From Mesorhizobium sp. Root157 (lineage in GTDB: Bacteria > Pseudomonadota > Alphaproteobacteria > Rhizobiales > Rhizobiaceae), in NCBI RefSeq assembly GCF_001427385.1, contig NZ_LMGJ01000036.1, positions 1-55,000 on the forward strand: a stretch of 55,000 bases of DNA, read 5' to 3'. Positions within the stretch are counted from its first letter, which is position 1. Each line of letters starts with the position of its first letter. The notes beneath the pieces were generated by a model. That model ran no database searches. It was not told where the DNA came from and saw only the letters and a list, made by a program, of their open reading frames with translations. The translations under genes were made by a program, and so were the position numbers. Shown here piece by piece: positions 1-8,386 of this stretch.

Positions 1-566
1 CCGGACTTGGGGGCTCATCACCCAGCCGCACACCGTCATGCGACCAATCCGGCACCGACGCTTCCCCTCGATACCCGGTGCGCACCGAGTTTCCCGCAGA
101 AGCGACGGCACGGATTATGGGAGAGGTACAAAGAGAGTGGATAAGGGCGGTGACAGGTTTTTGCTCGAAGTGAGCAGGATCAACGGGTTGGCGGGCGAGA
201 TGGGTGGCAGGTAGGTGGATCCATCCCCATTCTCGACCGCGGATGACCACGTTCTGGACCCTGGCACATTGCCGCGAGGTCACGGCATGGATACCGGCTC
301 GCCCTCGCTGCGCTCGGTTGGCCGGCATGACGAAGCCTTAGGGTTTGCCGGCATGACGAAGTTTTACTTTTGACGCCGCGTACCGGCTTCCGGGGTGGCG
401 CGGTTTGAAAGTTCGGGTCGACAATCGATTTCGAGTGCCTCAAGACAGAATTTGGAAGCAAAATTACCGTTTCCGTTACCACGGCAACACGGTTCCCCGC
501 GTGATCGCTAAAATTCGACCGATCCGCCGAAATCTTCTCTAATGTCTGTGTGCCAAGCATTGTGGC
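1..566. other. gene-free leader before the histidine kinase gene
   Basis: No convincing coding region is seen on either strand. The long minus-strand reading frame through here is the antisense shadow of the kinase gene. Positions 278-361 look like dispersed rhizobial repeat sequence, including a 15-base direct repeat listed separately. The last 150 bases before the kinase start are AT-richer than the rest and probably hold its promoter, but no clear -35/-10 pair can be picked out. Confidence 0.5.
321..361. repeat. 15-bp direct repeat, two copies
   Basis: The sequence GCCGGCATGACGAAG occurs at 321-335 and again at 347-361, 26 bases apart. The preceding stretch 278-320 resembles dispersed intergenic repeat sequence of Mesorhizobium genomes. 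That resemblance is recalled, not searched. Confidence 0.55.
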
Positions 567-2855
567 ATGAATGCACGGCCCACGCTCGAATTGGTGAAGC
601 AGATCGAAAGCAGCGGTGCAAACACGCCGCCGCTGATGCGCCGCCTGCAAGTCGAGCCGCCACCGCAGGCGCCTAAGCTCCCGCGCTACATTCCCCATGC
701 GCTGCCGCTCTTGACCTACACCATCATCCTGGCCCTGTCCGGCCTGGCCCACCTGACCGGCGCATCGCCGCTCGTCACCATCGGCCTGTTGGTGACCGCC
801 GCTTGCGGCCTTGCCATGCACTTGCGCGTGCGCCATATCGAGAACCGTGCCGACCTGATCCGCGACAACAACGTTGCCCGCAGCCGCGCCGAGGTCGAGA
901 CGCTGGCCGACCGCATGTGGGAGATGCAGGAAAGCGAGGAGCGCTTCCGCGGCCTGATCGATGCTCTGGGCGACCTCGTCGTTCACCGGGACCGGCAAGG
1001 CAACATCGTTTACGCCAACAAGGTGTTCGCCGATCTGGTCGGCGTCGACCCGCACGACCTGCCCGGCATGATGCTGGCCGAACTGGGCATCGATATCGGC
1101 ATCGTTCCCGATGCCGCCTTTTCCGACCATGACTGCCTCAGTTCCACCGATGTCGGCATCCGCACGCCGAACGGCCAGCGTTGGTTCTCGTGGATCGAAC
1201 TGTCGGTGCGCGACAAGGAGAGCGGCGCTGTATCGCACCGCGCCATCGCCCGCGACATCACCGACCGCAAGCGCGCCGAATCCTCGCTGATCACGGCGCG
1301 GGAGCGGGCCGAATTCGCCAGCCAGGCCAAGTCGCGGTTTCTCGCCACGGTGAGCCACGAGATCCGCACGCCGATGAACGGCATCATGGGCATGGCGAAG
1401 CTGTTGGTCGACACCGACCTGTCGCCGGAACAGCGCACCTATGTCGGCGCGGTCTCCACCTCCGCCAGCGCGCTGCTGGCACTGATCGAGGATCTGCTCG
1501 ATTATTCCAAGATCGAGGCCGGCCGTTTCGATCCCGAGCCGCAGACGATGTCGGTGCGCGAACTGGGCGACAACATCATCGAACTGCTCGCCGCGCGCGC
1601 CTATGCCAAGGGCATCGGCCTTGGCAGCCATGTCGCGCCGGACGTGCCGCAGACGATCAGCGCCGATCCGGGCCGGGTGCGCCAGGTGATGCTGAACCTG
1701 ATCGGCAACGCCATCAAGTTCACCGATGCCGGCGGGGTATCGCTGAACATCACCCGCGTGATCGGCGACGGCACCGACCGCATCCGCTTCTCCGTAACCG
1801 ATACCGGGCCGGGCATGCGCCAGGTCGACCTGGAGCGCATCTTCGAGGAATTCGAACAGGTCGATGGCACCTCGACCCGCAGGCACGGCGGCGCCGGTCT
1901 CGGGCTTGCCATTTCCAAACGGCTGGTGGCGGCGATGGAAGGCACCATCTCGGTGTCGAGCACGGTCGGCAAGGGCGCGGAATTCATCTTCGAAATTCCT
2001 GCCACCGCCGCGACCGATGTCTCCCACAGCCGCGACAACATGCTTGCAGGGCGCAAGGTGGTGATCGTTTCGAAGAACACCGTCGAGGCGGAAGCAATTG
2101 CCAGCACCGTCCGCGCCTATGGCGGCGTGGCGAGCCTTGCCGAAACGCCCGCCAAGGCAGCAACGCTGGCAGACGACAGCAATGTGCTGATGGTCGACGC
2201 CGCGCTGGAGGAAAGCGATGGGCGCGTGCTGCGACAATTGCGCCAGACCGGTTTTTCGGCCTGCGAAGCCATTACCTTGATTGCGCCGACCGATCGCGGC
2301 CGGCTCGGCGAATACCGTGCCAATGGCTACGCCAGTTTCCTCGCCCGGCCGGTTCGCGGCGAGACCTTGCTGCGTGTCCTCGTAGCTGGCCAGACAGCGG
2401 TGACCGACACGAAAGAGCCACAGAAGCGGGGCGTCGCCCGCGGCAAGGCCCCAGCGCGACGCCGGCCCGGCCTTTCCGTTCTCATAGCCGAAGACAACGA
2501 GATCAACGCCATGCTGGCCCGCGCCACCTTGCTGAAGGCGGGACACCGGGTGGAGGTGGTCGGCAATGGCAAGGAAGCGGTGGAAGCGCTGGTCAGGATC
2601 GGCCACCGCAACCGCTACGACGTCGTCTTGATGGATCTGCACATGCCGGTCATGGACGGCATGGATGCCATCGCCATCATCCGCCGGCATGAGGAAGAAC
2701 AGGGTCTGCCGCCGATCCCGATCATGGTGCTGTCGGCCGACAGCCAGGAAAAGACCCGCCACGCGGTGCTTGCCCACGGCGCCTCCGGCTTCGTCACCAA
2801 GCCGCTCGACCCGCAGGCGCTGGTCGACGCCGTCCAGGAACAGGTCACGGCCTGA
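567..2855 (+). CDS. membrane-anchored PAS hybrid sensor histidine kinase
   Basis: A 762-residue two-component sensor that should autophosphorylate and pass phosphate to its own receiver. Two hydrophobic segments at about residues 45-88 anchor it in the inner membrane. A PAS domain follows at about 125-240. The HisKA helix carries the phospho-acceptor His264 in SHEIRTP, and the HATPase domain has the N box ([10 protein letters not shown]), DTGPGM and GLGLAISK. A receiver-like segment at about 495-610 lacks the acidic pair and looks degenerate. The C-terminal receiver is intact, with AEDNE, acceptor Asp690 in LMDLHMP and the KPLDP lysine. No DNA-binding partner is adjacent, so output probably goes to a remote phosphotransfer protein or regulator. 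The start at 567 has only a weak ribosome site, and a few codons downstream remain possible. The signal sensed is unknown. Confidence 0.9.
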   Translation: MNARPTLELVKQIESSGANTPPLMRRLQVEPPPQAPKLPRYIPHALPLLTYTIILALSGLAHLTGASPLVTIGLLVTAACGLAMHLRVRHIENRADLIRDNNVARSRAEVETLADRMWEMQESEERFRGLIDALGDLVVHRDRQGNIVYANKVFADLVGVDPHDLPGMMLAELGIDIGIVPDAAFSDHDCLSSTDVGIRTPNGQRWFSWIELSVRDKESGAVSHRAIARDITDRKRAESSLITARERAEFASQAKSRFLATVSHEIRTPMNGIMGMAKLLVDTDLSPEQRTYVGAVSTSASALLALIEDLLDYSKIEAGRFDPEPQTMSVRELGDNIIELLAARAYAKGIGLGSHVAPDVPQTISADPGRVRQVMLNLIGNAIKFTDAGGVSLNITRVIGDGTDRIRFSVTDTGPGMRQVDLERIFEEFEQVDGTSTRRHGGAGLGLAISKRLVAAMEGTISVSSTVGKGAEFIFEIPATAATDVSHSRDNMLAGRKVVIVSKNTVEAEAIASTVRAYGGVASLAETPAKAATLADDSNVLMVDAALEESDGRVLRQLRQTGFSACEAITLIAPTDRGRLGEYRANGYASFLARPVRGETLLRVLVAGQTAVTDTKEPQKRGVARGKAPARRRPGLSVLIAEDNEINAMLARATLLKAGHRVEVVGNGKEAVEALVRIGHRNRYDVVLMDLHMPVMDGMDAIAIIRRHEEEQGLPPIPIMVLSADSQEKTRHAVLAHGASGFVTKPLDPQALVDAVQEQVTA

Positions 2856-2974
2856 ACCCTTTCCGTTTGCCGGCGAATCATTGCTCCCCGCGCCTGATCA
2901 CGCTACTGTCGCAATCCTGTTGCACCACCATCGTATCCCCGCGCCAAGAGGGATGGCCCGAAGGAGATTCACTC

Positions 2975-3862
2975 GTGCAGTCAGCGATTCGGCAAGGTGA
3001 CTCGAAGGCCAAGGCCGGCCCTGCGCTGGTACCAAGGCAGAAACCCGCGACCATCGCGCCGGGCGCGACGCTCGGACGCATCGGCAACCTGGAGGTGCGT
3101 CTGGCCCGCAACGAGGCGGAGATCAAAGCCGCACAGGAAGTCCGCTACCGCGTCTTCTACGACGAACTCGGCGCCGGCAAGGACCGCCCGCATCTGCTCG
3201 ACCAGCGCGATGCCGATCAGTTCGATCCGCTGTGCGACCATCTTCTGGTGTTCGATTCCAGCCTTCCCGGCCCCGAGCATCGCCGCATCGTCGGCACCTA
3301 CCGGCTGCTGCGGCAAGAGGCTGCGGCCGCCGCCGGTGGCTTCTATTCCGAAGGCGAGTTCGAATTGACCAGGCTGGTCGCGCGCCATCCGGGCCAGCGC
3401 TTCCTCGAGCTTGGCCGCTCCTGCGTGTTGCCGCAATACCGCTCCAAGCGCACCATCGAGGCGCTGTGGCAAGGCATCTGGGCCTACATCAACCACTACG
3501 ACATCGGCGTCATGACCGGCTGCGCCTCGTTCCCCGGAACGGTGCCGGCCGCCCACGCCGAGGCGCTGACATATCTCGCCCACCATTGCCGCACCAACCC
3601 GGCCTGGGACGTACAGGCGGTGCCGGACCGCTATTGCTCGATGGAACTGATGCCGGTCGAGGCGGTGAATGCCAAGGCGGCGATTGCCGCCATGCCGCCA
3701 CTGGTCAAAGGCTATCTGCGCGTCGGCGCACGTATCGGCGACGGCTGCGTCATCGACCATGATTTCTCGACCGTCGACGTGTTCGTGGTGATGCCGGTGA
3801 AGGAGATCGGCCAGCGCTACGTCAACTATTACGGCGGCGAGGGCCAGCGCTTCGCGGCCTGA
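2975..3862 (+). CDS. olsB: ornithine-acyl-ACP N-acyltransferase (OlsB-like GNAT)
   Basis: This predicted 295-residue enzyme would transfer a 3-hydroxyacyl chain from acyl-carrier protein to the alpha-amino group of ornithine. That is the first step of ornithine-lipid synthesis, a phosphorus-free membrane lipid of rhizobia. The family is recognised by LEVRLARNEAEIKAAQEVRYRVFYDELGA near the N terminus, then the TRLVARHPGQRFLELGRSC and LWQGIWAYI segments of hemolysin-like GNAT acyltransferases. The GTG at 2975 is preferred because AAGGAG lies 8 bases upstream; an in-frame ATG at 2867 would add 36 unlikely residues. The partner acyltransferase olsA is not next to it here. It follows the sensor kinase by about 120 bases in the same direction. 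Phosphate control is known for the family elsewhere, but no Pho box was identified here. Confidence 0.85.
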   Translation: MQSAIRQGDSKAKAGPALVPRQKPATIAPGATLGRIGNLEVRLARNEAEIKAAQEVRYRVFYDELGAGKDRPHLLDQRDADQFDPLCDHLLVFDSSLPGPEHRRIVGTYRLLRQEAAAAAGGFYSEGEFELTRLVARHPGQRFLELGRSCVLPQYRSKRTIEALWQGIWAYINHYDIGVMTGCASFPGTVPAAHAEALTYLAHHCRTNPAWDVQAVPDRYCSMELMPVEAVNAKAAIAAMPPLVKGYLRVGARIGDGCVIDHDFSTVDVFVVMPVKEIGQRYVNYYGGEGQRFAA

Positions 3863-3874
3863 GTTGCGCAAGCG

Positions 3875-4507
3875 CTATGGAATGTCTTCGGGCTTGCGGC
3901 CAGGGCGGCTCTTGTAGGCAGGAAACGACCAGCCGAACTTCAGCGCGCCGCCGCGCACGATAAAGGCCGCCACGAAGCCGCTAAGTTCGGCAGCGAGCGT
4001 GGACAGGCCTGCGAGATCGCCGGCCGTGTAGACGCCGGCGCCGACAAGGGCCGCCGTGACATAGACCTCCGGGCGCAGCAGCACCGATGGTTCGCCGGCC
4101 AGAAGATCGCGCAATATGCCGCCGAAAGTGGCCGTCAGTATGCCGGTGATGAGAGCGACCAGAGGCGAGCCGGTGATCGCCAGCCCCTTGGCGGCGCCCA
4201 TGACGGCAAAGGCGGCAAGGCCGATGGCGTCGAGCCACAGAAGAAGCTTGTAGCGGGATTCGACCCGATGCGCCGTGAAGAACACCAGCACGGCGACCGC
4301 CGCACAGATCAGCACATAGTCGCCATTGCCGACCCAGAACACCGGGACGTTGAGGATGAGGTCGCGGAAAGTGCCGCCGCCGATGCCCGTGACGCTGGCC
4401 AGGAACAGAAAGCCGATGATGTCGAGTTGCTTGCGGGAAGCCGCCAACGCCCCGGTCGCCGCGAACACGGCAACGCCGGAGTAGTCGAAGAGCGTGATCG
4501 CGTTCAT
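3875..4507 (-). CDS. TRIC-type (UPF0126/YicG-like) membrane channel protein
   Basis: A 210-residue protein with about seven hydrophobic segments, belonging to the bacterial trimeric intracellular cation channel family (formerly UPF0126). Two glycine-rich inverted-repeat motifs typical of the family are visible: GIGGGTFRDLIL near residue 45 and ATFGGILRDLL near residue 130. They lie in the kinked helices of each half of the channel. A potassium or other monovalent cation conductance is known for characterised members; the physiological role is unclear. The ATG at 4507 has only a weak GGCGG ahead of it. A tandem heptamer array ends about 10 bases before the start codon and may influence expression. 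The 3' end lies 12 bases from the end of olsB, convergently. Confidence 0.85.
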   Translation of the reverse strand: MNAITLFDYSGVAVFAATGALAASRKQLDIIGFLFLASVTGIGGGTFRDLILNVPVFWVGNGDYVLICAAVAVLVFFTAHRVESRYKLLLWLDAIGLAAFAVMGAAKGLAITGSPLVALITGILTATFGGILRDLLAGEPSVLLRPEVYVTAALVGAGVYTAGDLAGLSTLAAELSGFVAAFIVRGGALKFGWSFPAYKSRPGRKPEDIP

Positions 4508-4518
4508 GGACGCCGCCA

Positions 4519-4593
4519 GTAGCGAGTAGCGAGTAGCGAGTAGCGAGTAGCGAGTAGCGAGTAGCGAGTAGCGAGTAGCGAGTAGCGAGTAGC
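4519..4593. repeat. tandem heptamer array (GTAGCGA), about 10.7 copies
   Basis: Seventy-five bases made of uninterrupted GTAGCGA units (CTACTCG on the other strand), directly in the 5' leader of the TRIC-channel gene. It ends about 10 bases before that ATG. All units are identical, which suggests recent expansion by slipped-strand replication. Confidence 0.95.
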
Positions 4594-4601
4594 AGGAAAC
4601 G

Positions 4602-4647
4602 CGTTGATCCGCGACGCGTCAATGCTTAGGCGCGTCGCGGATCAACG
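4602..4647. terminator. perfect 17-bp inverted repeat, possible grpE terminator
   Basis: Arms CGTTGATCCGCGACGCG (4602-4618) and its exact complement (4631-4647) flank a 12-base loop. It lies 26 bases past the grpE stop in the direction of grpE transcription. No uridine run follows, so it may be a factor-dependent terminator, an mRNA-stabilising hairpin or a mobile palindrome. Confidence 0.55.
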
Positions 4648-4672
4648 GATTCATGCGACGCGCTTTTCGCTT

Positions 4673-5308
4673 TCAGGCGTCCTTCTCGGCCTGCTCGTTG
4701 ACCGGGCCGGGTTCGGCAGCGGCGTCGCCGGCAGCCGGATTGGGGCCGCCCCTGGAAACGCCGACCATGGCCGGGCGCAGCACCCGCTCGCCGATCGAGT
4801 AGCCGGGCTGAACGACCTCAACCACCGTGCCGGTGGCGACGTCGGGGTTCGGGACCTCGAACATGGCCTGATGGAAGTTCGGGTCGAACTTCTCGCCCTG
4901 CGGTGCAAGCTTCTTGATGCCATGCCGTTCCAGCGTGGAGAGCATGCCGCGTGCGGTAATGTCGACGCCTTCGATCAACGCCGTGAAGCCAGCATCGCCC
5001 GAGGCCTTGGCCTCGGCTGGAATGGCATCCAGCGCGCGCTGCAGATTGTCGGCCACCTGCAGCATGTCGCGGGCGAAATTGGCGATCGCATAGGCGCGCG
5101 CGTCCTGCACGTCGCGGGCCGTGCGGCGGCGCAGGTTCTCCATCTCGGCGGCCGCGCGCAAGGCGCGGTCCTTCAGTTCCTCGTTTTCCTTCAAAAGGCG
5201 CATCAAGGCCTCGTAGTCGCCCTCGACGCCACCTTCGGTGCGCTCGGCAGCGGCTTGCGTGGCCTCGATCTCTTCGGGCGCGCGTTCGTCTTTTGCCTGG
5301 TCGCTCAT
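4673..5308 (-). CDS. grpE: GrpE nucleotide exchange factor for DnaK
   Basis: This 211-residue cochaperone releases ADP from DnaK and so speeds the Hsp70 folding cycle in the cytoplasm. The sequence shows the long N-terminal coiled-coil helix ([30 protein letters not shown]), then [18 protein letters not shown]. The C-terminal beta domain carries [12 protein letters not shown] and the closing [17 protein letters not shown] signature of GrpE. The start at MSDQAKDE is chosen from protein conservation; in-frame ATGs at 5320 and 5323 are alternatives with GAG just upstream. In many relatives hrcA precedes grpE, but here a divergent small gene is found instead. No CIRCE element was seen, so heat-shock control through RpoH is likely but not shown. 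Confidence 0.95.
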   Translation of the reverse strand: MSDQAKDERAPEEIEATQAAAERTEGGVEGDYEALMRLLKENEELKDRALRAAAEMENLRRRTARDVQDARAYAIANFARDMLQVADNLQRALDAIPAEAKASGDAGFTALIEGVDITARGMLSTLERHGIKKLAPQGEKFDPNFHQAMFEVPNPDVATGTVVEVVQPGYSIGERVLRPAMVGVSRGGPNPAAGDAAAEPGPVNEQAEKDA

Positions 5309-5496
5309 CGCGTTATCCATCATCTCAACGGTTTCGGAAGTTGGGCCCGATATCGAGGTTCGGCAGCCAAAAATCAAGGGGTAGCGTCACAGACGGCACC
5401 AAGCGTGCGTCCAATTCGGCGGCAGCGCATGTCATTCGGTATTAATTCAAATTTTACCGTACCTGCCGGTGTGATTTGCATTCGTGCGGCAATGCG

Positions 5497-5522
5497 GGAA
5501 CCATCTGCGATCACAGGGAGTT
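5497..5522 (+). promoter_or_regulatory. possible EcfG-like promoter
   Basis: GGAAC at 5497-5501 is followed after 17 bases by AGTT at 5519-5522, close to the general stress sigma factor consensus GGAAC-N16/17-CGTT. It lies 29 bases before the ATG of the small gene at 5551. One -10 base deviates, so this is only a candidate. Confidence 0.35.
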
Positions 5523-5550
5523 TCGAAACCACGCATAAGGATTTGAAACG

Positions 5551-5736
5551 ATGACCCGTACCGCGAGCGAGAAGCAACAAGACCTCGCAAGCACCATCAA
5601 GCGCCAGGCAGGCGCGCAAGCAACGCGGCGCCTGCTCCGCTCCATGCCCACCTTCAAGGTCGTGACCGAGATGCCCCGGCATCTTCAAGACCTGCTCGAC
5701 GAGCTGAACGAGGTGGAGAGGAAGGCCGAGACATAG
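5551..5736 (+). CDS. small basic/amphipathic protein, possibly NepR-like
   Basis: A 61-residue protein with AAGGA placed 9 bases before its ATG. The first half is charged and helical (KQQDLASTIKRQAGAQATRRLL). The second half, MPRHLQDLLDELNEVE, resembles the helix pattern of NepR anti-sigma factors, which hold EcfG sigma until phosphorylated PhyR displaces them. The linker LRSMPTFKVVTE does not match NepR spacing well, so the assignment is tentative. No phyR or ecfG gene is next to it, but rhizobia often carry extra NepR copies elsewhere. A possible EcfG-like promoter precedes it. It may instead be an unrelated conserved hypothetical protein. Transcribed away from grpE. Confidence 0.6.
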   Translation: MTRTASEKQQDLASTIKRQAGAQATRRLLRSMPTFKVVTEMPRHLQDLLDELNEVERKAET

Positions 5737-5829
5737 GTCCTGGTCCGGGCTTGCAACCGGCACTCGGGAGCTGCTTGCCGGCCGCGCGTGACAAAAAGCC
5801 CATTTGCCGATTAATGTTTCATCTTGTCG

Positions 5830-5848
5830 TAGACAGCCTGTCTGTCTA
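5830..5848. promoter_or_regulatory. TetR-type palindromic operator ahead of the desaturase
   Basis: TAGACAG (5830-5836) and CTGTCTA (5842-5848) form a perfect inverted repeat with a 5-base centre, ending 9 bases before the desaturase start codon. Size and layout fit a TetR-family site. A bound repressor would block the leader or promoter. No regulator gene lies nearby. Confidence 0.5.
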
Positions 5849-5857
5849 AGCTTTCTG

Positions 5858-6880
5858 ATGAACATGATTTCCCCGGAAGCGGTTGCGAGCAGCAAGCTCG
5901 CGTGGCTCAAGATTCTCGCGCGCTACAAGAAGCCTGACCGGCGGCGCAGCGTGATCGAGCTTGCCATCACATTCATCCCCTTTGCGGCCATCTGGGCCCT
6001 GACCTGGGCCGCTTATGCCTATGGCTACTGGTGGGGCCTGGTGCTCATCATCCCGGCCGCCGGCTTTCTCGTGCGCTTGTTCATGATCCAGCACGATTGC
6101 GGCCACGGGTCGTTCTTCGCCAACCGCCATGCGGACGACTGGACCGGGCGCGCGCTCGGCGTTTTCACCCTGACGCCTTACGATTGCTGGCGGCGTGCGC
6201 ACGCGGTTCACCACGCCAGCGCGGGCAATCTCGACGAACGCGGCATGGGCGACATCAAGACGCTGACGGTGAGCGAGTATCAGGCGCTTCCGCTGCGCCG
6301 CCGGATCGCCTACCGGCTGTACCGGCACCCGCTCGTCATGTTCGGCATCGGCCCGACCTGGCTGTTCCTTTTCGAGCAGAGACTGCCGGTGGGAATGATG
6401 AAAAGTGGCTTGACGCCATGGGTTTCCGCCATGGCCACCAACCTTGCCATCGCATTCGCCATTGCCTCTATCGCCTGGTTCGTCGGCCTCGGCGCATTTC
6501 TGATCGTCCATGTGCCGATCGTGGTTCTCGCCGGCTCCATCGGCATATGGCTGTTCTACGTCCAGCATCAGTTCGAGGAGACGGAGTGGGCACGGGAGCC
6601 GGATTGGGAATTCCAGCATGCAGCGCTTTACGGATCGTCCTACTACGACCTGCCTGCGGTGCTGAACTGGTTCACCGGCAATATCGGCATCCATCACGTG
6701 CACCACCTGTCGGCCAAGGTGCCGCACTATCGGTTGCCGGAGGTGCTTCGCGACCACCCGGAACTGCGAACCATCGGCCGCATCACGCTTCTGGAGAGTT
6801 TCCGCTTCGTCAAGCTGGCGCTATGGGACGAAACGCGGGGGAAACTCGTGTCCTTTCGCGAAGCGCGCATGGCAAGCTGA
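5858..6880 (+). CDS. membrane fatty-acid desaturase (DesA-type)
   Basis: A 340-residue di-iron acyl-lipid or acyl-CoA desaturase of the inner membrane. The three histidine boxes that bind the iron pair are all visible: HDCGH at about residue 79, HAVHH at about 115 and HHVHH at about 279. They are separated by hydrophobic segments at roughly 35-75 and 190-235. This order and the 340-residue length fit delta-12/omega-3-like bacterial desaturases, but regiospecificity cannot be read from sequence. An electron donor such as ferredoxin must be encoded elsewhere. Starts at 5858 and 5864 are both possible. A palindromic TetR-like site lies immediately upstream, suggesting repression that responds to membrane lipid or acyl-CoA state, as DesT does in other bacteria (inference). 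The 3' end converges on the sulfite reduction operon. Confidence 0.88.
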   Translation: MNMISPEAVASSKLAWLKILARYKKPDRRRSVIELAITFIPFAAIWALTWAAYAYGYWWGLVLIIPAAGFLVRLFMIQHDCGHGSFFANRHADDWTGRALGVFTLTPYDCWRRAHAVHHASAGNLDERGMGDIKTLTVSEYQALPLRRRIAYRLYRHPLVMFGIGPTWLFLFEQRLPVGMMKSGLTPWVSAMATNLAIAFAIASIAWFVGLGAFLIVHVPIVVLAGSIGIWLFYVQHQFEETEWAREPDWEFQHAALYGSSYYDLPAVLNWFTGNIGIHHVHHLSAKVPHYRLPEVLRDHPELRTIGRITLLESFRFVKLALWDETRGKLVSFREARMAS

Positions 6881-6910
6881 CGCCCGTTCCATGCGGCCCA
6901 TCGACGCCGA

Positions 6911-7450
6911 TCAGGCGCCGGGCGTGCGCCGCCAGGAATATTTGCCGCCCGCCGCAGCAGGTTTTGCGGCGGGCTGGTAATGGAGCGGCAAGCCGCCAAC
7001 ATCGCCGCTGGCAAGCCGCTTCAACAAAACCGGGTTGGAAATCTCGAACTCGCTGAAGCCGACGCGCAACATGTGCGGCAACTGGTCGACCAGCACCTGG
7101 CCGACGGCGCGCACCGCACCCTCGAAGCCATGGCGGCTGCGCAAAAGCTCAGCCTTGGAATAGCTGCGGCCGTCGGTGAAGGCGGGAAAGGCCAGCGCCA
7201 CCAGCGACAGCGTGTCGAAGAGGCCGGCGATCGCCTCCAACTGGTCTCCCGGCTGCAAGAGCACGCCGAGCCGCTCCTTGGCCAGTTCGCGCTCCTGCGG
7301 ATCGAGGTCGAGGAAAACCTGCAACGGAAGGATGAAACGGCCATTGCCGACAAGCGCGTCAGCGCTTTCGGCATGGGTCCACTCATCCTCGCGGAAACCT
7401 TGCGGGGTCCAGAGGCGGACTTCTGTCTCCGGTTCTTGGTCCGTGGTCAT
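6911..7450 (-). CDS. DUF934 protein of sulfite reduction
   Basis: A 179-residue member of DUF934, a family found almost exclusively next to sulfite reductase and annotated as an oxidoreductase probably involved in sulfite reduction. The exact reaction is not established. Visible family features are RFILPLQVFL near residue 40, LPLVALAFPAFTDGRSYS-type wording around FDTLSLVALAFPAFTDGRSYS, and the closing HMLRVGFSEFEI segment. AGGGACG lies about 8 bases before the ATG at 7450. It is the last gene of the cys cluster, separated from cysH by three palindromic repeats that may uncouple its expression or stabilise the upstream transcript. The C-terminal 20 residues are alanine/proline rich and probably disordered. 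Confidence 0.85.
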   Translation of the reverse strand: MTTDQEPETEVRLWTPQGFREDEWTHAESADALVGNGRFILPLQVFLDLDPQERELAKERLGVLLQPGDQLEAIAGLFDTLSLVALAFPAFTDGRSYSKAELLRSRHGFEGAVRAVGQVLVDQLPHMLRVGFSEFEISNPVLLKRLASGDVGGLPLHYQPAAKPAAAGGKYSWRRTPGA

Positions 7451-7474
7451 ACAAACGTCCCTAATATTGCTTGC

Positions 7475-7624
7475 GCATGATCTTGCCCGAAAACCGGTGC
7501 CCACTTTTCGGGATCATGCTCCATATTCGCTTGAGCATGATCCTATCCGAAAACCGGTGCCCACTTTTCGGGATCATGCTCCATTATCCGAAAACCGGTG
7601 CCCACTTTTCGGGATCATGCTCTA
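7475..7624. repeat. three tandem copies of a rhizobial palindromic repeat
   Basis: Copies at about 7475-7520, 7534-7580 and 7586-7624 share the core CCGAAAACCGGTGCCCACTT and end in GGATCATGCT. The first two have both arms (GCATGATC ... GATCATGC) and repeat with a 60-base period. The third lacks the left arm. The right edge of the third copy contains CTA, the reverse of the cysH stop codon. Confidence 0.9.
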
Positions 7625-8386
7625 AAGAGATGCGTCGGTCAGCGACTTTTCCAGCCCTGAAAGATGGATGCCGCATTCGGTCTTGGCATGGCCCGCCCAG
7701 CGGCCGCTGCGCGCATCCTGGCCCTGCTCGACCGGCTTGGTGCATGGGAAGCAGCCGATCGACAGATAACCGTAGGCAACCAGCGGGTTGGCCCGCAAGG
7801 CATGCGCCCGCATATAGTCGGCCTGATCCGAGGTCGTCCAATGGGCAAGCGGATTGATTCGGATGCGCGGACCGACCGCCTCGAAAGCCGGCAAGGCGGC
7901 TCGGGTCGAAGCCTGATGGCGCTTGCGGCCGGTGAACCAGGCACGGAACGGCTCGACGCCGCGCGCCATCGGCTCGACCTTGCGCACGTCGCAGCAGGCA
8001 TCGACGTCGGTTTCATGCAGACGGCCGGCCGCATCGACGCGCGCCAGTGCCGCCGCGTCCGGCGTGACGACGCGGATGTTGGTCAGGCCGAAATCGGCGG
8101 CCAGCGCATCGCGGTAGGACAGCGTCTCCTCAAAATGCTTACCGGTATCGAGGAACACGATCGGCAGGCTGCGGTCCACTTGCGCAATCAGGTGCAACAG
8201 CACCGCCGAATCGGCGCCGAACGAGGAAACCGCCGCTATTTCGCCGTTGAACAGGTCGGTGATCGACCGCTCGATGATTTCGGCAGCCGAGAAATGGCCA
8301 TAGAGCGCATCGAGGCCGGCGGCGGCGGCAACAACGCCGGATTCGGCTTCCGCAACGCCATCAAGCGGCCTTGGCTTCTGCTCCAT
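7622..8386 (-). CDS. cysH: assimilatory adenylyl-sulfate (APS) reductase
   Basis: A 254-residue cytoplasmic enzyme that reduces activated sulfate to sulfite with thioredoxin. The nucleotide-binding loop SSFGADSAVLLHL and LDTGKHFEETL are the classic CysH motifs. Two cysteine pairs, in ACCDVRKVEP and GCFPCTKPV, are the four ligands of a [4Fe-4S] cluster. They mark the APS-using type found in plants and rhizobia, not the enterobacterial PAPS type. ECGIH near the C terminus holds the catalytic cysteine. AAGGAGG sits 8 bases before the ATG, and the start lies 26 bases inside the end of cysI, so the two are translationally coupled. The TAG stop is provided by the edge of a palindromic repeat. Confidence 0.93.
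   Translation of the reverse strand: MEQKPRPLDGVAEAESGVVAAAAGLDALYGHFSAAEIIERSITDLFNGEIAAVSSFGADSAVLLHLIAQVDRSLPIVFLDTGKHFEETLSYRDALAADFGLTNIRVVTPDAAALARVDAAGRLHETDVDACCDVRKVEPMARGVEPFRAWFTGRKRHQASTRAALPAFEAVGPRIRINPLAHWTTSDQADYMRAHALRANPLVAYGYLSIGCFPCTKPVEQGQDARSGRWAGHAKTECGIHLSGLEKSLTDASL

Noticed and set aside
464..487. Possible EcfG promoter before the histidine kinase gene
   Set aside because: GGAAG with a 15-base spacer to CGTT misses both the -35 sequence and the spacing.
180..2777. An 865-codon open frame on the minus strand
   Set aside because: It lies exactly antisense to the histidine kinase, whose domains are intact. High GC produces long open antisense frames, and the translation has no recognisable domain.
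4519..4593. Possible CRISPR array
   Set aside because: Units are 7 bases with no spacers; it is a simple tandem repeat.
7475..7624. Possible CRISPR or attachment-site array in the cys cluster
   Set aside because: The three units are copies of a dispersed palindrome found at five sites in the window, without unique spacers of constant size or cas genes.
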